A stretch of 64,000 nt of DNA, taken from NCBI RefSeq assembly GCF_041260155.1, contig NC_091928.1, forward strand, positions 32,451,888 to 32,515,887, in the 5' to 3' direction. The translations under genes and the position numbers were made by a program. Every line of letters starts with the position of its first letter. Within the stretch, counting starts at the first letter, position 1. Source of the DNA: Ptychodera flava. Taxonomy: Eukaryota; Hemichordata; Enteropneusta; Ptychoderidae. This document shows, piece after piece, positions 48,291 to 60,216 of this stretch. Below the pieces are notes generated by a model that had not been told where the DNA came from, made no database searches, and saw only the letters and a program-made list of their open reading frames with translations.

Positions 48291-49300
48291 ACAGGAGTTT
48301 CACCTCGCTACCCCCCAAAAAACTTGCTACCAAACTTTCTCCAAACTGTTGAAATTTGAAGCTTGGTAAAAAGTCTGCATAAGAATACTATTTCCCTTGA
48401 GTTGAAATGACGCCGTTTAGGCATAAGTGATTTAATCATATTTCGCAAACTAGTATGATAGTTTCTACTCTCGATGTTTTTACGATTCAAGAGAACATCA
48501 GAGTTTAGTAATGTCTTTATATTGAGTTTCAATAACTCAAGTATCAGATTTAGTCATTCTAGATTAATGCGGGTATTTATCTGTTTCTTTGTGCATCAAA
48601 ACGTTGAAATTTTCCTTTGTCGTGTTCTCAGAAGTGAAATTAATATCAGACAATGAGACAGACGCCATGCGATCGCTCAGTATCAAATTTGCGCATTATT
48701 CCCGCGCTGCAATTCTACACCATTTGGCGTCTGAAAATGCGAAACCCTATTACTTCAAAGAAGCACATCTCTAGAGCAATTTAATGTGTTGCAAATTTGT
48801 GATAGTATTATTCTTCAGAGCAAGAACAGCTGAGGGAAAAGAAAGAAAGAAATTCTATTGAAATGTTCTTTTATTTGCAATTGAATGCGCTATCTTCGTT
48901 ACGACTTTTTTACGGTCTAATAGTTTCTGAGAATGGCGAATCGTGCAGAACCCTGAAGGCAAGTGCGCAATTTTTATGTAAGCCACAATCACGACTCGCA
49001 ATAATTGAAACTGTTGAGCTCTAAAACTTATCAAGTGAAATGCACAGAAATGCCTGCCCTCGATTACAAAATGTAAAACTCTGAAGAGAGTTACCGCATA
49101 AAGCAGTAATTGGAAGACATGCCGGCAAGTAAGCGTGTTACTCTCTCACTTTTTCTCATGATCCGTTCTTGCCAACATGGGTAAAGAGTTTAGTTACTAT
49201 TCTGTGAGATTCTTTTCTATATTATATGATACTAGCGTACCCGAGAGGCAAAGGTTGTGGTGCACGGAGACCATATTACATCGCCTTTCTACTGACCACT
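46984..49300. other. Unit 2 upstream region, no supported gene
   Basis: Aligns with 17195-20500 of unit 1 apart from the insertions in unit 1. It contains a CTGT run at 48236-48290. Frames do not hold between the units, so none is called. Confidence 0.5.
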
Positions 49301-49310
49301 TCTGCCAGCG

Positions 49311-49313
<3 letters not shown>

Positions 49314-49375
<62 letters not shown>
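49314..49375. repeat. (GA)n microsatellite, unit 2
   Basis: Shorter partner of the GA run in unit 1, with matching flanks on both sides. Confidence 0.95.
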
Positions 49376-49377
<2 letters not shown>

Positions 49378-51437
49378 AGGTTTAGCCATACCAATCTTGC
49401 CTTTAAATCCTTGCCCCCAACCAAGCCTGTTCGCAATATCGTTGATGATTGAAAGAATAAAGATTAGTGATCATGAAAAAATGTTCACTACATTTCGTCC
49501 AGTCGTTCCTTGTTGATTACTGAACAACTTCGAAAATAGGAATTGAATCATATTGTAAATCGACATTATCCTTAATATGAGAATGGGAGAAGGGAGAAAA
49601 TCAACTAAATTTTGCCTGCACACATGTCTTTGTCGCAAACAATTAGGCTTGACAAGACAAAAACTTAAACAGATATTTAACATTTTTCACTCAATTACAC
49701 CGTACCTATTATTATACTGTCAAGTAATTTTTCAAGAAATGTAAATAATGTAATATTTACAGCTAATAGTATCAATTCGATATTGCCAATGCATCCCCTC
49801 AAAACAGCCACTCCTCTATTCTTCAGTGTCACGTATTTACTTTGTGTGATCAATATGTGCAGTGTACGCCTCCGAACCGAAAGATTTATACTGTTACTTA
49901 AACAACTAGGGACGAAAGACGTTAGCACTGGAGAAACAAATTACGTAAAATTACCGATAGTTGATACTAAACATGACCGGTATGCTTGTATTAGCTAGAT
50001 AGGGGAAGTATATTAAAGCCCCAATAGCTGCGAATGTGTAATAAAGCGATCTCAAAAGCTGTCTTTGAATATACCCGCTAAAGACAAAAAAAGTGTATAC
50101 GCTGTCATAAGTGTCGAAAATGGCATGTAAATACAAACGTTTTTACATCATTTTAGACTTCCCGCCATTTTTAAAAACTTATCATGGTACAGAGAAAATT
50201 AGATTGTTGGTCATCGTGCGTTGTGCATTCAAGTAAATGGCATTATGCTTGTTTCCTATTATGATCACGATTTATATCTGCAGGAAATAATGCATTTTTT
50301 TCACTTTTCCGTCACGGTGGGGAGCCATTTTATGAGTGCGCCACTCGTTTATTATTTAACCTGTTAAAACGCGTAGACTTGGTACAAATCAGCAAACAGT
50401 GATACTTCTATACATATTCTTCACTTAGCACATTTACATGAACCAACTTTAGTTTGAAATAAAAATCATGAAAAATTGCATAAAATTAGCAGCTATTGGA
50501 GCTTTAATTGTTATTTTACAAAAACAAGGTGACGAAAGCGTCATTTTCCACAAACTTGGAACGCACTCAACATCTGCAGCACACAAAGTAATTTATTGTA
50601 AAAATTACAGAGTCTGAATATCTGTTGCCGTACTTAGGGGAATTCCAACTCTGAGTTTAAATATTGAATTTTGAAAATGTCGCTGATGTTATGTGTCAAG
50701 TTAAAAAAGATGCGTGCGACTTTGTTTCAGTTGACAGTAAAGTAAGTAAGCTTTTAATAGTTTGTATGTACGTCAATGTGACATCTGCAGCCATGCATAA
50801 TGTCGTTTTTACGGCACTACTTTAAAGGATTCTAGTTCTTGGAGAAATAGTCGAACGTTGACGGGGTCACTTCATAAAAGGATGAGTCGCTGAATTTTCA
50901 AGTTTCAAAAGTTGAAAGCAAAAAGCGACTGACTCATAATTCACTTGTTGCTATAGATATCTTTTAGTTTTAACTTTGCATTAAGACATTTGTCAAAGAC
51001 AGAAACATTCAGAATATTTCGTGTTTCAACTTACATGATAGCAAGTTGTGACTCTCAGTCGTGGTTTTGATTGAAAACATTGAGGGCGTTTAATTTTTCC
51101 TTCCAGACTGTGAAAACGATAAGATGAACATGGCCATGAGCTGGTTCGAGTTTCTATGAACGAGTGGAAGATGATACGATCAGTCGAACGTGTGGTGGCG
51201 CACATTTCTGTTTGCACATTTTCTACTTCTCTACTGTGTGTCCGTTTTGAGCATTCATAATTCAACTTGAAGCCAAAGACCAAGAGAATATGAGGTAAAA
51301 AAGTATAAATGGAAAATATTTAATACCTATAAGAGTAAAAAACATTACATATGTAGGATCTCTTTTAATATCCAATTTAGGAAGAAAGTGACGACATATT
51401 TTATGTATGTACTGTAAAGGGAGCTATTCTTATAGGC

Positions 51438-51491
51438 TGTCTGTCTGTCTGTCTCTGTCTGTCTGTCTCTGTCTGTCTGTCTGTCTCTGTC

Positions 51492-51523
<32 letters not shown>

Positions 51524-51610
51524 TGTATGTATGTATGTATGTATGTATGTATGTATGTATGTATGTATGTATGTATGTATGTATGTATGTATGTATGTAT
51601 GTATGTACAT
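51438..51610. repeat. Compound (CTGT)n-(ATGT)n microsatellite at the right edge of unit 2
   Basis: CTGT/CTCTGT followed by about 110 bp of ATGT. It marks the right limit of the large duplication. Confidence 0.92.
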
Positions 51611-52564
51611 GTATCTATGTCTGATCTATGTCTGATCTATGTAAGTACGTGTGTGTAATAGATAACGACCTCTTTACAAATCTTTAAAAGTATCATGTCA
51701 TGTTTGGCAATGAAACAGCCATCGTTCTACATATTTATTTTGCAGTCTGTTTATGCTTCCGAATTGACAATGTCTAAAAAAGAACTATTTTCTGCACCCC
51801 GAAGGCGCGGACGGATTCCGAGTATGTGTTAATGATTTCGGGAACAAATCGTTGCACAGGAATTCGACCACTGTGTTCGTGAATCACTTTTCGTAAGCCA
51901 GATAAACGACGACAGCAAGAACACTTGCGATGTCATTCCTTTCTAAACGACAATGAAGTGATGGTTTTTTCTACGATAACTGCCATGTTGGAGCTGACAC
52001 AGACTTATCTGTGGAGCTGATTTATACTTGTCATATCTTGAGTAATTATCTCCCTGGTATAAATGCGAGCGAACGGTTTTATTACTGTATACTGAATTGT
52101 TGAAATTAATGCGTGGCATTCAAAAAAGGTAAAAAATATGTAATGAAAAAATGGTAAAATGACGAACACAAAGAATGGCTGCCGTCTTATTTGGTTTCAT
52201 AAGCTGATGTTAAAATTTTCGCTTTTGATAATAGTGTCTTTATTATTCTCTCCAGTGAAAAAATGACGTATTTTGGTCAGTTGGTTGAAAGACGTTTGAC
52301 TAAAGAAGAAGTTTGACTAATGAATGTCAAAACTTTCAGCTACGTATATACTTTAACAGGCGAGTAATTCGGTGACGTCATTATGAATGTACGCAAAATT
52401 ATTTGTTGAAAATAATTAAGCGCACGATTTAGATATATGGTCAATGACCATCTAATCGTTCTCTTTCGGTCTGCAGATATGTTCAATGAATAAAATAACA
52501 AAAGCGGAAGATCTTGTACCTTCTAGGCATATACTTCCTGATTTATGGACGTATACTTTTTGAA

Positions 52565-52887
52565 CTATAGCGTTGGTGTCACACCGAATGTTGTTTCTCT
52601 GTCATTAAAGATATACTTCGGAAGAAAGACGTAATGGAGTCGCCTTCGATGTTTTCTGATGATCTCTTTCTTGCTGTAATCCCTCAGGGCTCGCGCCATC
52701 TTCTGGTAGGTCATCAACTTCCGGTTGCCTTTCTGCTCCCCCCACTTCCGGGCGATGTCTTCTTTCCTGCTGGACTCAAACTTGAAGATGCCGTTTTTCT
52801 TGTTCACCCAGGTCAGACAGTCCGACATCTTAGGGTCGTTCAGGTTTTCCAGTAAAAATCTCCACAGGATAGGATGGCATTTCTTGA
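52565..52887 (-). CDS. ETS-domain exon of SPI/PU.1 type (last exon)
   Basis: DNA-binding exon of an ETS transcription factor. It follows a TCTAG acceptor, joins in phase 1 and ends in TAG at 52565-52567. Blocks seen: CHPILWRFLLENLNDPKM (helix 1), CLTWVNKKNGIFKFE (beta strands), ARKWGEQKGNRKLMTYQKMA then RALRDY (helices 2-3) and IIRKHRRRLHYVF (wing). WG-QKGNRK-MTYQKMARALR is the hallmark of the PU.1/SPI-B/SPI-C branch, and both DNA-contacting Arg of RALR are kept. About a dozen residues follow the domain, a short tail as in PU.1. SPI genes have the ETS domain in the last exon, so earlier exons should lie to the right on the minus strand. I could not establish them. Confidence 0.88.
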
Positions 52888-52948
52888 CTAGAACATAAAA
52901 AATAATTATCTGAATAAGTAGCTGACTATATCAGTAACTACGTCATTA

Positions 52949-52949
52949 A

Positions 52950-52992
<43 letters not shown>

Positions 52993-52994
52993 AT
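52949..52994. repeat. (AAAT)n microsatellite
   Basis: About 11 AAAT units just upstream of the ETS exon, in its intron or flank. Confidence 0.92.
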
Positions 52995-54282
52995 CCGTCA
53001 GTCAAATTGGCATTAAATGATCATACACAATGCCCGTACACGCCTTCCTTGTAACTTTTACCGTAAAATATCAACTTTGATGCCTCCTAGTAAACGTCGG
53101 CATATGCAAGTTAAACATGATCTATTTTAGTTGTTCGGAACTGGCGCTGAAAAAAGCCCACACAAGTTTTGTTATTGACGTGCTGGTACTTAATAATGCT
53201 TAGCAACGCCTGGGTTATGTTTGGCTACGGCATGATATTGATGTATGTCATAGTCAATGGATCATTTCGTAACAATAATTGACATGCGGATGAGTATCTT
53301 AGTTCACTGTCCGTATACCAAGAATGATTTAAATCTTGCTCCCTACACATGTAAAAAATCATAGAAAGAATGGCAGCCCAGCGCCATGTTGGATAGTTTC
53401 GTGACAAGTTGATGTAGGAGTACACATTACAGTACATTGTCAATGTATATAGTCTAATAGAATCTAATCATGAGCATGAGTAATGGTTCCACACGTGGAA
53501 TATTGTAACAAAATGATCGCCCAGCGGCCACATTGAATTGTATCGCAACATAAGTTGATGTGCATATGTAAATCACAATCATAATTTTACCAAATTTGAA
53601 TAAAATCGGTTCTTATACATCGAAGTAATGGCTCTGTGAACAATTGTAAGAAAATGATCACCCGACAGCTGAACACAAATTAACGTCCATATGTGTGTTG
53701 GAAGAATATTATTCAAATATTGCTTCAGAAATCATCTTGTTTCAGACGACAAAGGGACGCACAGACAGACGAAACCTAGTTATAAGTCCCCGAGCGGCGC
53801 GGACCAAACAGTGTTTATACTCTCTCTGAGTGTAACGACCCAGTTTATTGCATGAACAAGCAAAGTTTGTCATCTCTTGACAAAAATACGGGATTTATGC
53901 TCTGGTCGTTCCGCGTCACAACAACCCGCATATAAGTCATCATATGCTGGCACCTCTGATTTTTTGCGTCGACTTCGATGTACTCGTCAATGAAACAAAC
54001 AACATGGTAGCCCGTATACCTCCAACGATCGAAACTTGTTTCTGACTTGGAAAACTCGTGAAAATCAGTCATATTTCAAAGACTTTTTCTAAGTCAAGTG
54101 GTTCGTTCGGGTGGCAAGTAGAGCCTCGAAAGGTCGTGTCTAGAAGTCAATATCCTCATAGATTACAGCAATAATAATCCGAACATTGAAAACTGAAGAG
54201 TGTAACGCCAGTTTGCATTAAGGGAATTACATGATAATTTTCGGAAACAAGGAACTCAAAGCTGGTCACGTTACCATGGTTT

Positions 54283-54480
54283 CTGTAAGCATTGCAACAA
54301 GGGTAGAACGCGGCCAACTGGATCAAAGTTACAGTGATAGCGCCTTTGAGATTCACTCGATTTTTGTTCTCGAAAAAGAGCGAAACTTTGTCTGAGGTAA
54401 ATTTCTAGACCTATGCTATCTTCGAAATCATGTATAACTTCACATATGTTGACCGAGGGATCGTCCGGCATTTGCTCCAT
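54283..54480 (-). CDS. Candidate upstream exon, possibly of the SPI-like gene
   Basis: An open minus-strand frame from ATG (MEQMPDDPSVNICEVIHDFE, then SIGLEIYLRQSFALFREQKS) to CLQKP, followed by a usable donor CCATG|GTAACG near 54282. It is 1.4 kb upstream of the ETS exon on the same strand, acidic at the start, with no recognised domain. The phase at the donor is 2, while the ETS exon needs a phase-1 partner, so at least one more exon would be needed. Weak call. Confidence 0.22.
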
Positions 54481-54677
54481 ACACGAACGTGAGCGCCGTG
54501 TTCCTCGCTCATGCGACCGACAACCAGAAATGATTTACAACTTGTTTTTCCAAAATGATCAATTGAAAGTAGTTCGAAAGTTTAAACACGGGAAAATCTT
54601 TTACTTTTTCGAAAAACAACGAATTCTTGGCTTGTGCATGTGATAAGTATATTATTCCCTAATATTTTTCTTCGTTC

Positions 54678-54767
54678 AGCGAGGAAAATACTCGTGATGT
54701 AATGACCCAGTCACCACTCATCTTCAACTCTCGTAGTGGCAGGGTCATTACGTCACGAATATATTTC
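54678..54767. repeat. Short inverted repeat with CRE-like TGACGTAA core
   Basis: The arms contain ATACTCGTGATGTAATGACC and, in reverse, ATATTCGTGACGTAATGACC, about 35 bases apart. It could be a small foldback. The TGACGTAA motif resembles a CREB/ATF site, but a regulatory role is only a guess. Confidence 0.6.
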
Positions 54768-54769
54768 TT

Positions 54770-55675
54770 CGCCGAAATTCGTATTGTCTTGATACTTACT
54801 ATAAATTACCCAAAATTTTCTCTAATATGGACCATCACAGAATACCCTCCCGTTTCTGTTCTTAATGTCATTATAAAGTTGAAACATGAAAATCTACGCT
54901 ACGACTGACATGGCTATACATGTTGGTCTTTGCTGGTTATCCGAGAGGAAAGTAAAGACCAGCTTGTAAATTACTTCTGTCGTGTCAACTGATAACATCG
55001 CTAGTTTTTATTTGCTTTAAAAGATTTCGCTAGCAGCTCTCGTTTCCTGTGTAACACTCTCCACGGCTGGCTGGAGCATATGTAAATAGTTTAGATATTG
55101 TTCTCTCTCCACGGTCCCTCCACAAAAGGGACCGTGTTCTCTCTCCATCTTTATCGAACACGACTCCCACAGTAACTAACAGTCTATGAGGACACACATT
55201 GGAGAAATAGTTGAATTATAAAATAATAATTATGGGCTATCTCATCTATCTAATTTTTGGGTCTAATTTACAGGTAGCTATTGCAAATTTATACAATTTT
55301 AATGTAACATTTTCACATGAAATTCTATGGTCTATGCGCGCGGCGGAATAAAGTTTCATCCTTCCCATTTCTCTGCAAAATTTTAGGTATATTTGTATGA
55401 TAAACTGATTATTACCTAATAGCCCACTTCCACTGTGTCATGTCAGCTTTCATGTCATTTTTACTCCATCAAACACTAGACTACGTGTGGTTTCTGACTC
55501 AAAATAAACAAACGACACTCATGCTGATATGACACAGGAACAGGTCACTTCGCTCTAAATTTGTAAATGCCCCATAGCGTCTTTGAATATTAAAAATGCA
55601 TTTATCATTTCTACATCAAAGTTCGAAAAAAATAAAATGTTTCCCGGTTTGGTTTCATTACTGTGATCGACTAGG
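54770..55675. other. Stretch with no supported gene
   Basis: AT-rich single-copy sequence apart from the small hairpin. No exon or repeat family recognised. Confidence 0.45.
55109..55134. repeat. Small hairpin
   Basis: CACGGTCCCT and AGGGACCGTG pair around six bases (CCACAA), with CTCTCTC on both outer sides. Confidence 0.6.
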
Positions 55676-56355
55676 GAAAACAAGATAAGAATCGCGCCTC
55701 TGTCAAAAATGTGTATCTACGTACTCAACATTTAACGGAACCAAAAGTAGCAAGATTAAAGTCAATACAGAGAGGTATGATACAATAGATATATCAAACT
55801 TTTGCCGGCATGATGAAGATGTAACCTATTGTCTTTCACTATCTCTATTTAAATTTAGGGGTCATGTAATTTATTGGACCGTGACATAGCTCTTTGTGAA
55901 CAGAGCACATCATCGCAGCGTCCCTGCCTGGCTTTAATTTGTCTGTCCAAGCAAAATGCAGGGAATAAGCTGGTAGACTTTTGGAGCACGGTGCTTGCGT
56001 TGGGGATAGGGACTGGACAAAAATTACAGGGAGGGGGCCTGTTTTTTCAAAGTGACGCTGCGCGAATTATAGTGACCTTTCGAAATTGACCCTCCCCAAT
56101 TTTCATGCGCAAAAAAAAAGAATTAACAGTGAATCTTGCCTTGCTTGTCACAGTCCATATTAATCATATCTCAATTGGCGCATAATTACAATGTGACCTT
56201 TGAATTTTCAAAGAATATATTAACCTTGACAAACAAAGAAATTGCATTTCACAATAAAAAATTATATCAACTACTTATGCCACAATTTGCTATTCAAAAT
56301 CTAAAGGACAATAGCTGGAATGTTTCATTCCAGCTTTTGGCCATACAAATTTTGA

Positions 56356-56405
56356 CGTGGGCACTATCCGGTCTAGGCCCCGAGAACCGGATAGTGCCCA
56401 CGTCT
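56356..56405. repeat. Perfect palindrome with 19-bp arms
   Basis: GACGTGGGCACTATCCGGT and its exact reverse complement flank a 13-base loop that includes CTAGGCCCCGAGA. The same sequence in the right unit has its left arm split by the MITE at 61514-62121; the right half is at 62122-62162. Confidence 0.9.
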
Positions 56406-57749
56406 ATGAATATTCAGCGTGAACGAGGGCGATAAAACTACAAAGAATGCTTCGGATAAGGCTGGCAGAAACGCAAACAAATTATCCCCACTCTATCCCA
56501 AATTCTACACTTGGCTCTTCTAAGTATTTCTCTGCACTCCCACCTGACAAGTCCATAACAACTAGATTTTCGGTAGTTTCACCTAACGATGGTCCATTGT
56601 GTCATTTGAGTCGAACGCATACTAGCAAACCATCAAAAGTGCATGTTATGTTGTAAAATATGTAAGTCACCATGTTTATGGTCGCAAATGAAAATGAATG
56701 CGTTGAGACATACGATAATTTTGAGTATTTAACACCCCCTCTAAAGTCCCTTAAATCTACGGCTATACGTGAACGCGGTCGCTGTCATCCGCTCTAAGCT
56801 GACAGTAGCATCGTGGCATTACTCGTCATCGACGACTGTTATGGTTGCGATCAAGTCGATCGGTACGACATGTGTCAATGGTCCTGTTCATGATCAGGCT
56901 ACTTGAATGACTATAAAACTGATGTTTTCTCCGTTATTATGGACAAGTGTCCTGCATACACAGGGGCAGAACATTCCGGTCAATGGGATAAACACCCAAA
57001 CAAAAATTGACGTACTTCACCTGTTTGTAAGCGCAAGCGTTCAAGATTTGCTCCGCCCGTACACCGGCTGCGGCAACTCTCTCCCAAACCCTATACGTAG
57101 CGTGCGGTTATAAACGGGTTTTTCTTTTTTTATCTAATGTAGGTATAATATATCCATGTAAGATATTGATGTGGTCCAATTATGATATATTGTAGTCTAA
57201 TTTTGATATGCTGACTTATTAATTATGTTAACAGACACAAAAAATGCTCACATACCCCTCACATGCCGGCTAACCCGTGTAACGCCGGGAACACACTGAG
57301 GCTGTACCCAACTCACGGCTAACATTGCCGGCGAACTTCAAGTACGTCGCGATTGACAGTGGCACAGCTGTAGCAGTGCCCATCAGGCTCATTCTGCCTC
57401 TTCAGGCGAGGGAAACTATCCACAACCCTTCTAGCATTTTTTCCTAGTTTGTGGCTTATTTTTGATGTTAGGGTATTTTTGCTGCTTGCACAGAAAAGTT
57501 TAATCGATAAAAGAGAATGCCAAAAAATGCAAATAGATTTTCCTCAAATAGGCCTAAACCCAAGACGGTCACAGTAGTACAATATTATAAACCAGTCTTG
57601 TTTATATGCGGGGCAGCGTATATACTAATGTTTTTGATTTCATCTGTCCGTTCAAGTGACGAAGTTTCTCTTACATGTAAAACTAAACGAACAAGACTCA
57701 AATTTTATAAGGATCATTCTTTCTTGTATGTCGCTGTAGCAGCAGCCAT

Positions 57750-57995
57750 TCCTCTCGTACGTGCGAAGGAAAAAACAATGACTCTTTTTGTCGTTGCACG
57801 ACTCAGGGTTTTTCCGTTGCAACCCCTATTCGCCTGGGGGAAAACAAAGAGAGCTACGACTTCACGTATGAAGGCCTCTGCTTCCTTGTGGAATAGATTT
57901 TCTAGACATATTCGTTCAGTATCAAGTAGTGAAGTTTTCAAATCTTGACTAAAGACCTGCTTCTTTGAGAAAGAAAACTTATGGTCATGCGACAC
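57750..57995 (+). mobile_element. LINE 3' tail (end of reverse transcriptase frame), left unit
   Basis: The frame ends ASASLWNRFSRHIRSVSSSE VFKS and is followed by a stop and remnants reading LKTCFF. The pattern S-LWN-R/LP--IRS...FKS-LKT-F is the usual end of ORF2 in CR1/L2/Jockey-type LINEs. Only this last piece is left; the rest of the 143-codon frame from 57517 shows no RT motifs. Confidence 0.55.
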
Positions 57996-58300
57996 GTGTA
58001 AATAGCTAGTGAAAATTTTCCGATGGACACTGCTACGAATATCATATACCATTCAGCCTGCCCATTAACCCATGGAGGTAGTACCTCCATGATGAAACAT
58101 TGGTTTTCTTTTCTTTTTTCTCTCTCAGTATTTTGTCACTGACTGCGCCACAGTCCTTCCACCCACGTACGTATAGAGGTACCGTGCTTGGGAGGACATT
58201 GCGACATTGCACTTTAATTTTATATGATATCCGATATTTACGGCCACTAGACTAATACAATATATAAGTTAGATTGACCTAGCTAGATCTAAAAAGGGCT

Positions 58301-58838
58301 GAAATCTCGATCTGATATATATCGGATATTTACTTGCGATTTAAAAGAATCTAGTATCGTGTAGTATCGAAGCTAGAGTCAGTCCTTGGAAGTCGGGTTT
58401 GGCCAGAACTGTGAGGTGTGAAATCTGCGATATATATCATCGGATATTTACTTGCGATTTGACAGAATCTAGTCTCGTCTATCGAAGCTATAGAGTCAGT
58501 CCTTGGAAGTCGGGTTTGACCAGAACTGTGAGGTGTTGAAATCTCCGATATAGGCCTATATCGGCTATTTACTTGCGATTTGACAGAATCTAGTCTCGTC
58601 TAGTATCGAAGCTAGAGTCAGTCCTTGAAAGTCGGGTTTGGCCAGAACTGTGAGGTGTTGAAATCTCCGATATATATCGGATATTTATTTGCGATTTGAC
58701 AGAATCTAGTCTCGTCTAGTATCGAAGCTATAGAGTCAGTCCTTGGAAGTCTGGTTTGACCAGAACTGTGAGGTGGTGAAATCTCCGATATAGGCCTATA
58801 TCGGCTATTTACTTGCGATTTGACAGAATCTAGTCTCG
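58301..58838. repeat. 119-bp tandem array, about 4.5 copies
   Basis: Units begin at about 58301, 58420, 58538, 58660 and 58778 with GAAATCTCCGATATA. Each contains TTTACTTGCGATTTGACAGA and ends GCCAGAACTGTGAGGTG. Alternate units carry the perfect 20-bp palindrome CCGATATAGGCCTATATCGG or the shorter CCGATATATATCGG. Confidence 0.93.
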
Positions 58839-58839
58839 C

Positions 58840-59510
58840 TTATTCGTAATATACTATGCGAGTAACCGGAAGTGTACCCTTCTTTCATGGGCGCCGCCAT
58901 TTTTTTTTGAGTACTCTTAAATTAACAAATACGAAACAAATTACTATTATATAACATGCCTTTTATAAATATACCTCACTTATTAGCCAGTAAATGTTAT
59001 TATGCACCTTGTCGCTGATACAAAATATCGTTAATATAGATAAAGGGAGAAAACTGTCGTGCATATGAACGGGGCATCGCAAAGAATGCTGGGATTGAAT
59101 TATAGAAGAGCGCCCCCCTGTGTCAATAATTTGATTCAAAAATTGCCAGTTTTTAGACGGAACGCTATAGTTTTCAGCTTGCAAGTGGAAGGTGGGCAGT
59201 GCGGTTATGATTGCAATAATAATGATTGCATAATACGTCCCTTGTTTAACACAATAGGCTGTTATCATTGTAAAAATTGCCAATTTCTGTCCAAAATTTT
59301 TACACGCTACAGCAAATCTATACCTGCCCTGCTGCAGGGTTTGACGTCGTGTACGTACGTGAACTGCTTTCATCAGAGGGAAACTGGGCATAGTTGTAAT
59401 ATAAACGTTTATGAAGTAACAATTACAGTTTATCATGAATCAATACAAATAACATTGCCAATCTTAACCCCTGGCGCGACACCAAGGGCTGAGCCCTATA
59501 TAATATTAGA
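58840..59510. mobile_element. About 670-bp repeat element, inverted relative of 21901-22560
   Basis: Matches 21901-22560 in reverse orientation over its whole length, from ATTCGTAATATACTATGCGA at the left to GGCTGAGCCCTATATAATAT at the right. It carries a 155-codon open frame (59059-59526), of which only part stays open in the other copy. It abuts the 119-bp tandem array on its left. Confidence 0.72.
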
Positions 59511-60216
59511 TAAACTGACGCTGTGAAATCGTCATTAGTATGCGTATAGAGAACCCTGGATAATAATTTAACAGGAAATAAACTTCATCTGTTCTGCATT
59601 ATTTCTGTCGGATTTCCATTCCCGACAATATTAGAGTCCCCAAATCGCCGATAAAAATCGGAGATTTCACAGATCCGGCGTGCCGAGGCCCAAAGGAAAG
59701 TCATTCTAGTATCGTCTAGTATCGATATTAGAGTCCCCAAATCGCCGAAAAATATCGGGTAAATATCGAAGATTTCACAGATCTGGCGTGCAGAGGCACG
59801 GGGGAAGTTATTCTAGTATCGTCCAGTATCGAAATTTGTGGCGAGGGGAAATTCGGCTTTGTGTGACGGATGGATAGACAAGCAGACATGATGTGTTCTG
59901 TAATTCTGCTGCAACACACGTCACTTTATTCCGTGGTTCTCATAGGCCTATAGGCCTACACCAAAGTTAAATGTCAAAGTTGGCATAAAATTAACAACGG
60001 AAAGGTCAGATTTGCATATTATGGCTTCAGTAAACTAACAAATAAACTAGGCCTAATAGATAAACTGATGCTGTGAAATCGCCATCAGTATGCGTATAGA
60101 GAACCCTGGATAATAATTTAACAGGAAATAAACTACATCTGTTTTGCATTAGGCCCTATTTCTGTCGGATTTCCATTCCCGACAATATTAGAGTCCCCAA
60201 ATCGCCGATAAATATC
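59508..60216. repeat. Direct repeat pair (59508-59665 and 60059-60216) with a related two-copy array between
   Basis: Both members read GATAAACTGA...GAGAACCCTGGATAATAATT...ATTAGAGTCCCCAAATCGCC. Between them two units of about 100 bp (59634-59838) share AGATTTCACAGATC-GGCGTG and ATTCTAGTATCGTC-AGTATCG. The latter resembles the CTAGTATCGAAG part of the 119-bp array, so the sets may be related. Confidence 0.75.

Larger units (their letters stand above)
31057..51680. repeat. Segmental duplication, unit 2
   Basis: Right member of the direct duplication, about 20.6 kb, with P450 copy 2 and the matching upstream DNA. It is longer than unit 1 mostly through insertions at 31208-31886, 36806-37686 and 44502-46983. 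Exons are much more alike than introns, but introns still align along most of their length. Confidence 0.85.

Noticed and set aside
53845-54072. 75-codon minus-strand frame as an upstream SPI exon
   Set aside because: No acceptor with an open phase was found before it, and the residues do not resemble any SPI region.
57517-57750. The first half of the 143-codon frame as part of a LINE reverse transcriptase
   Set aside because: No RT motif is visible, and the stretch is missing from the paralogous unit. Only the C-terminal LWN...FKS part supports a LINE.
59059-59526. 155-codon plus-strand frame in the 58840-59510 element as a gene
   Set aside because: The related copy at 21901-22560 breaks the frame in several places, and no motif is recognisable. 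More likely incidental.
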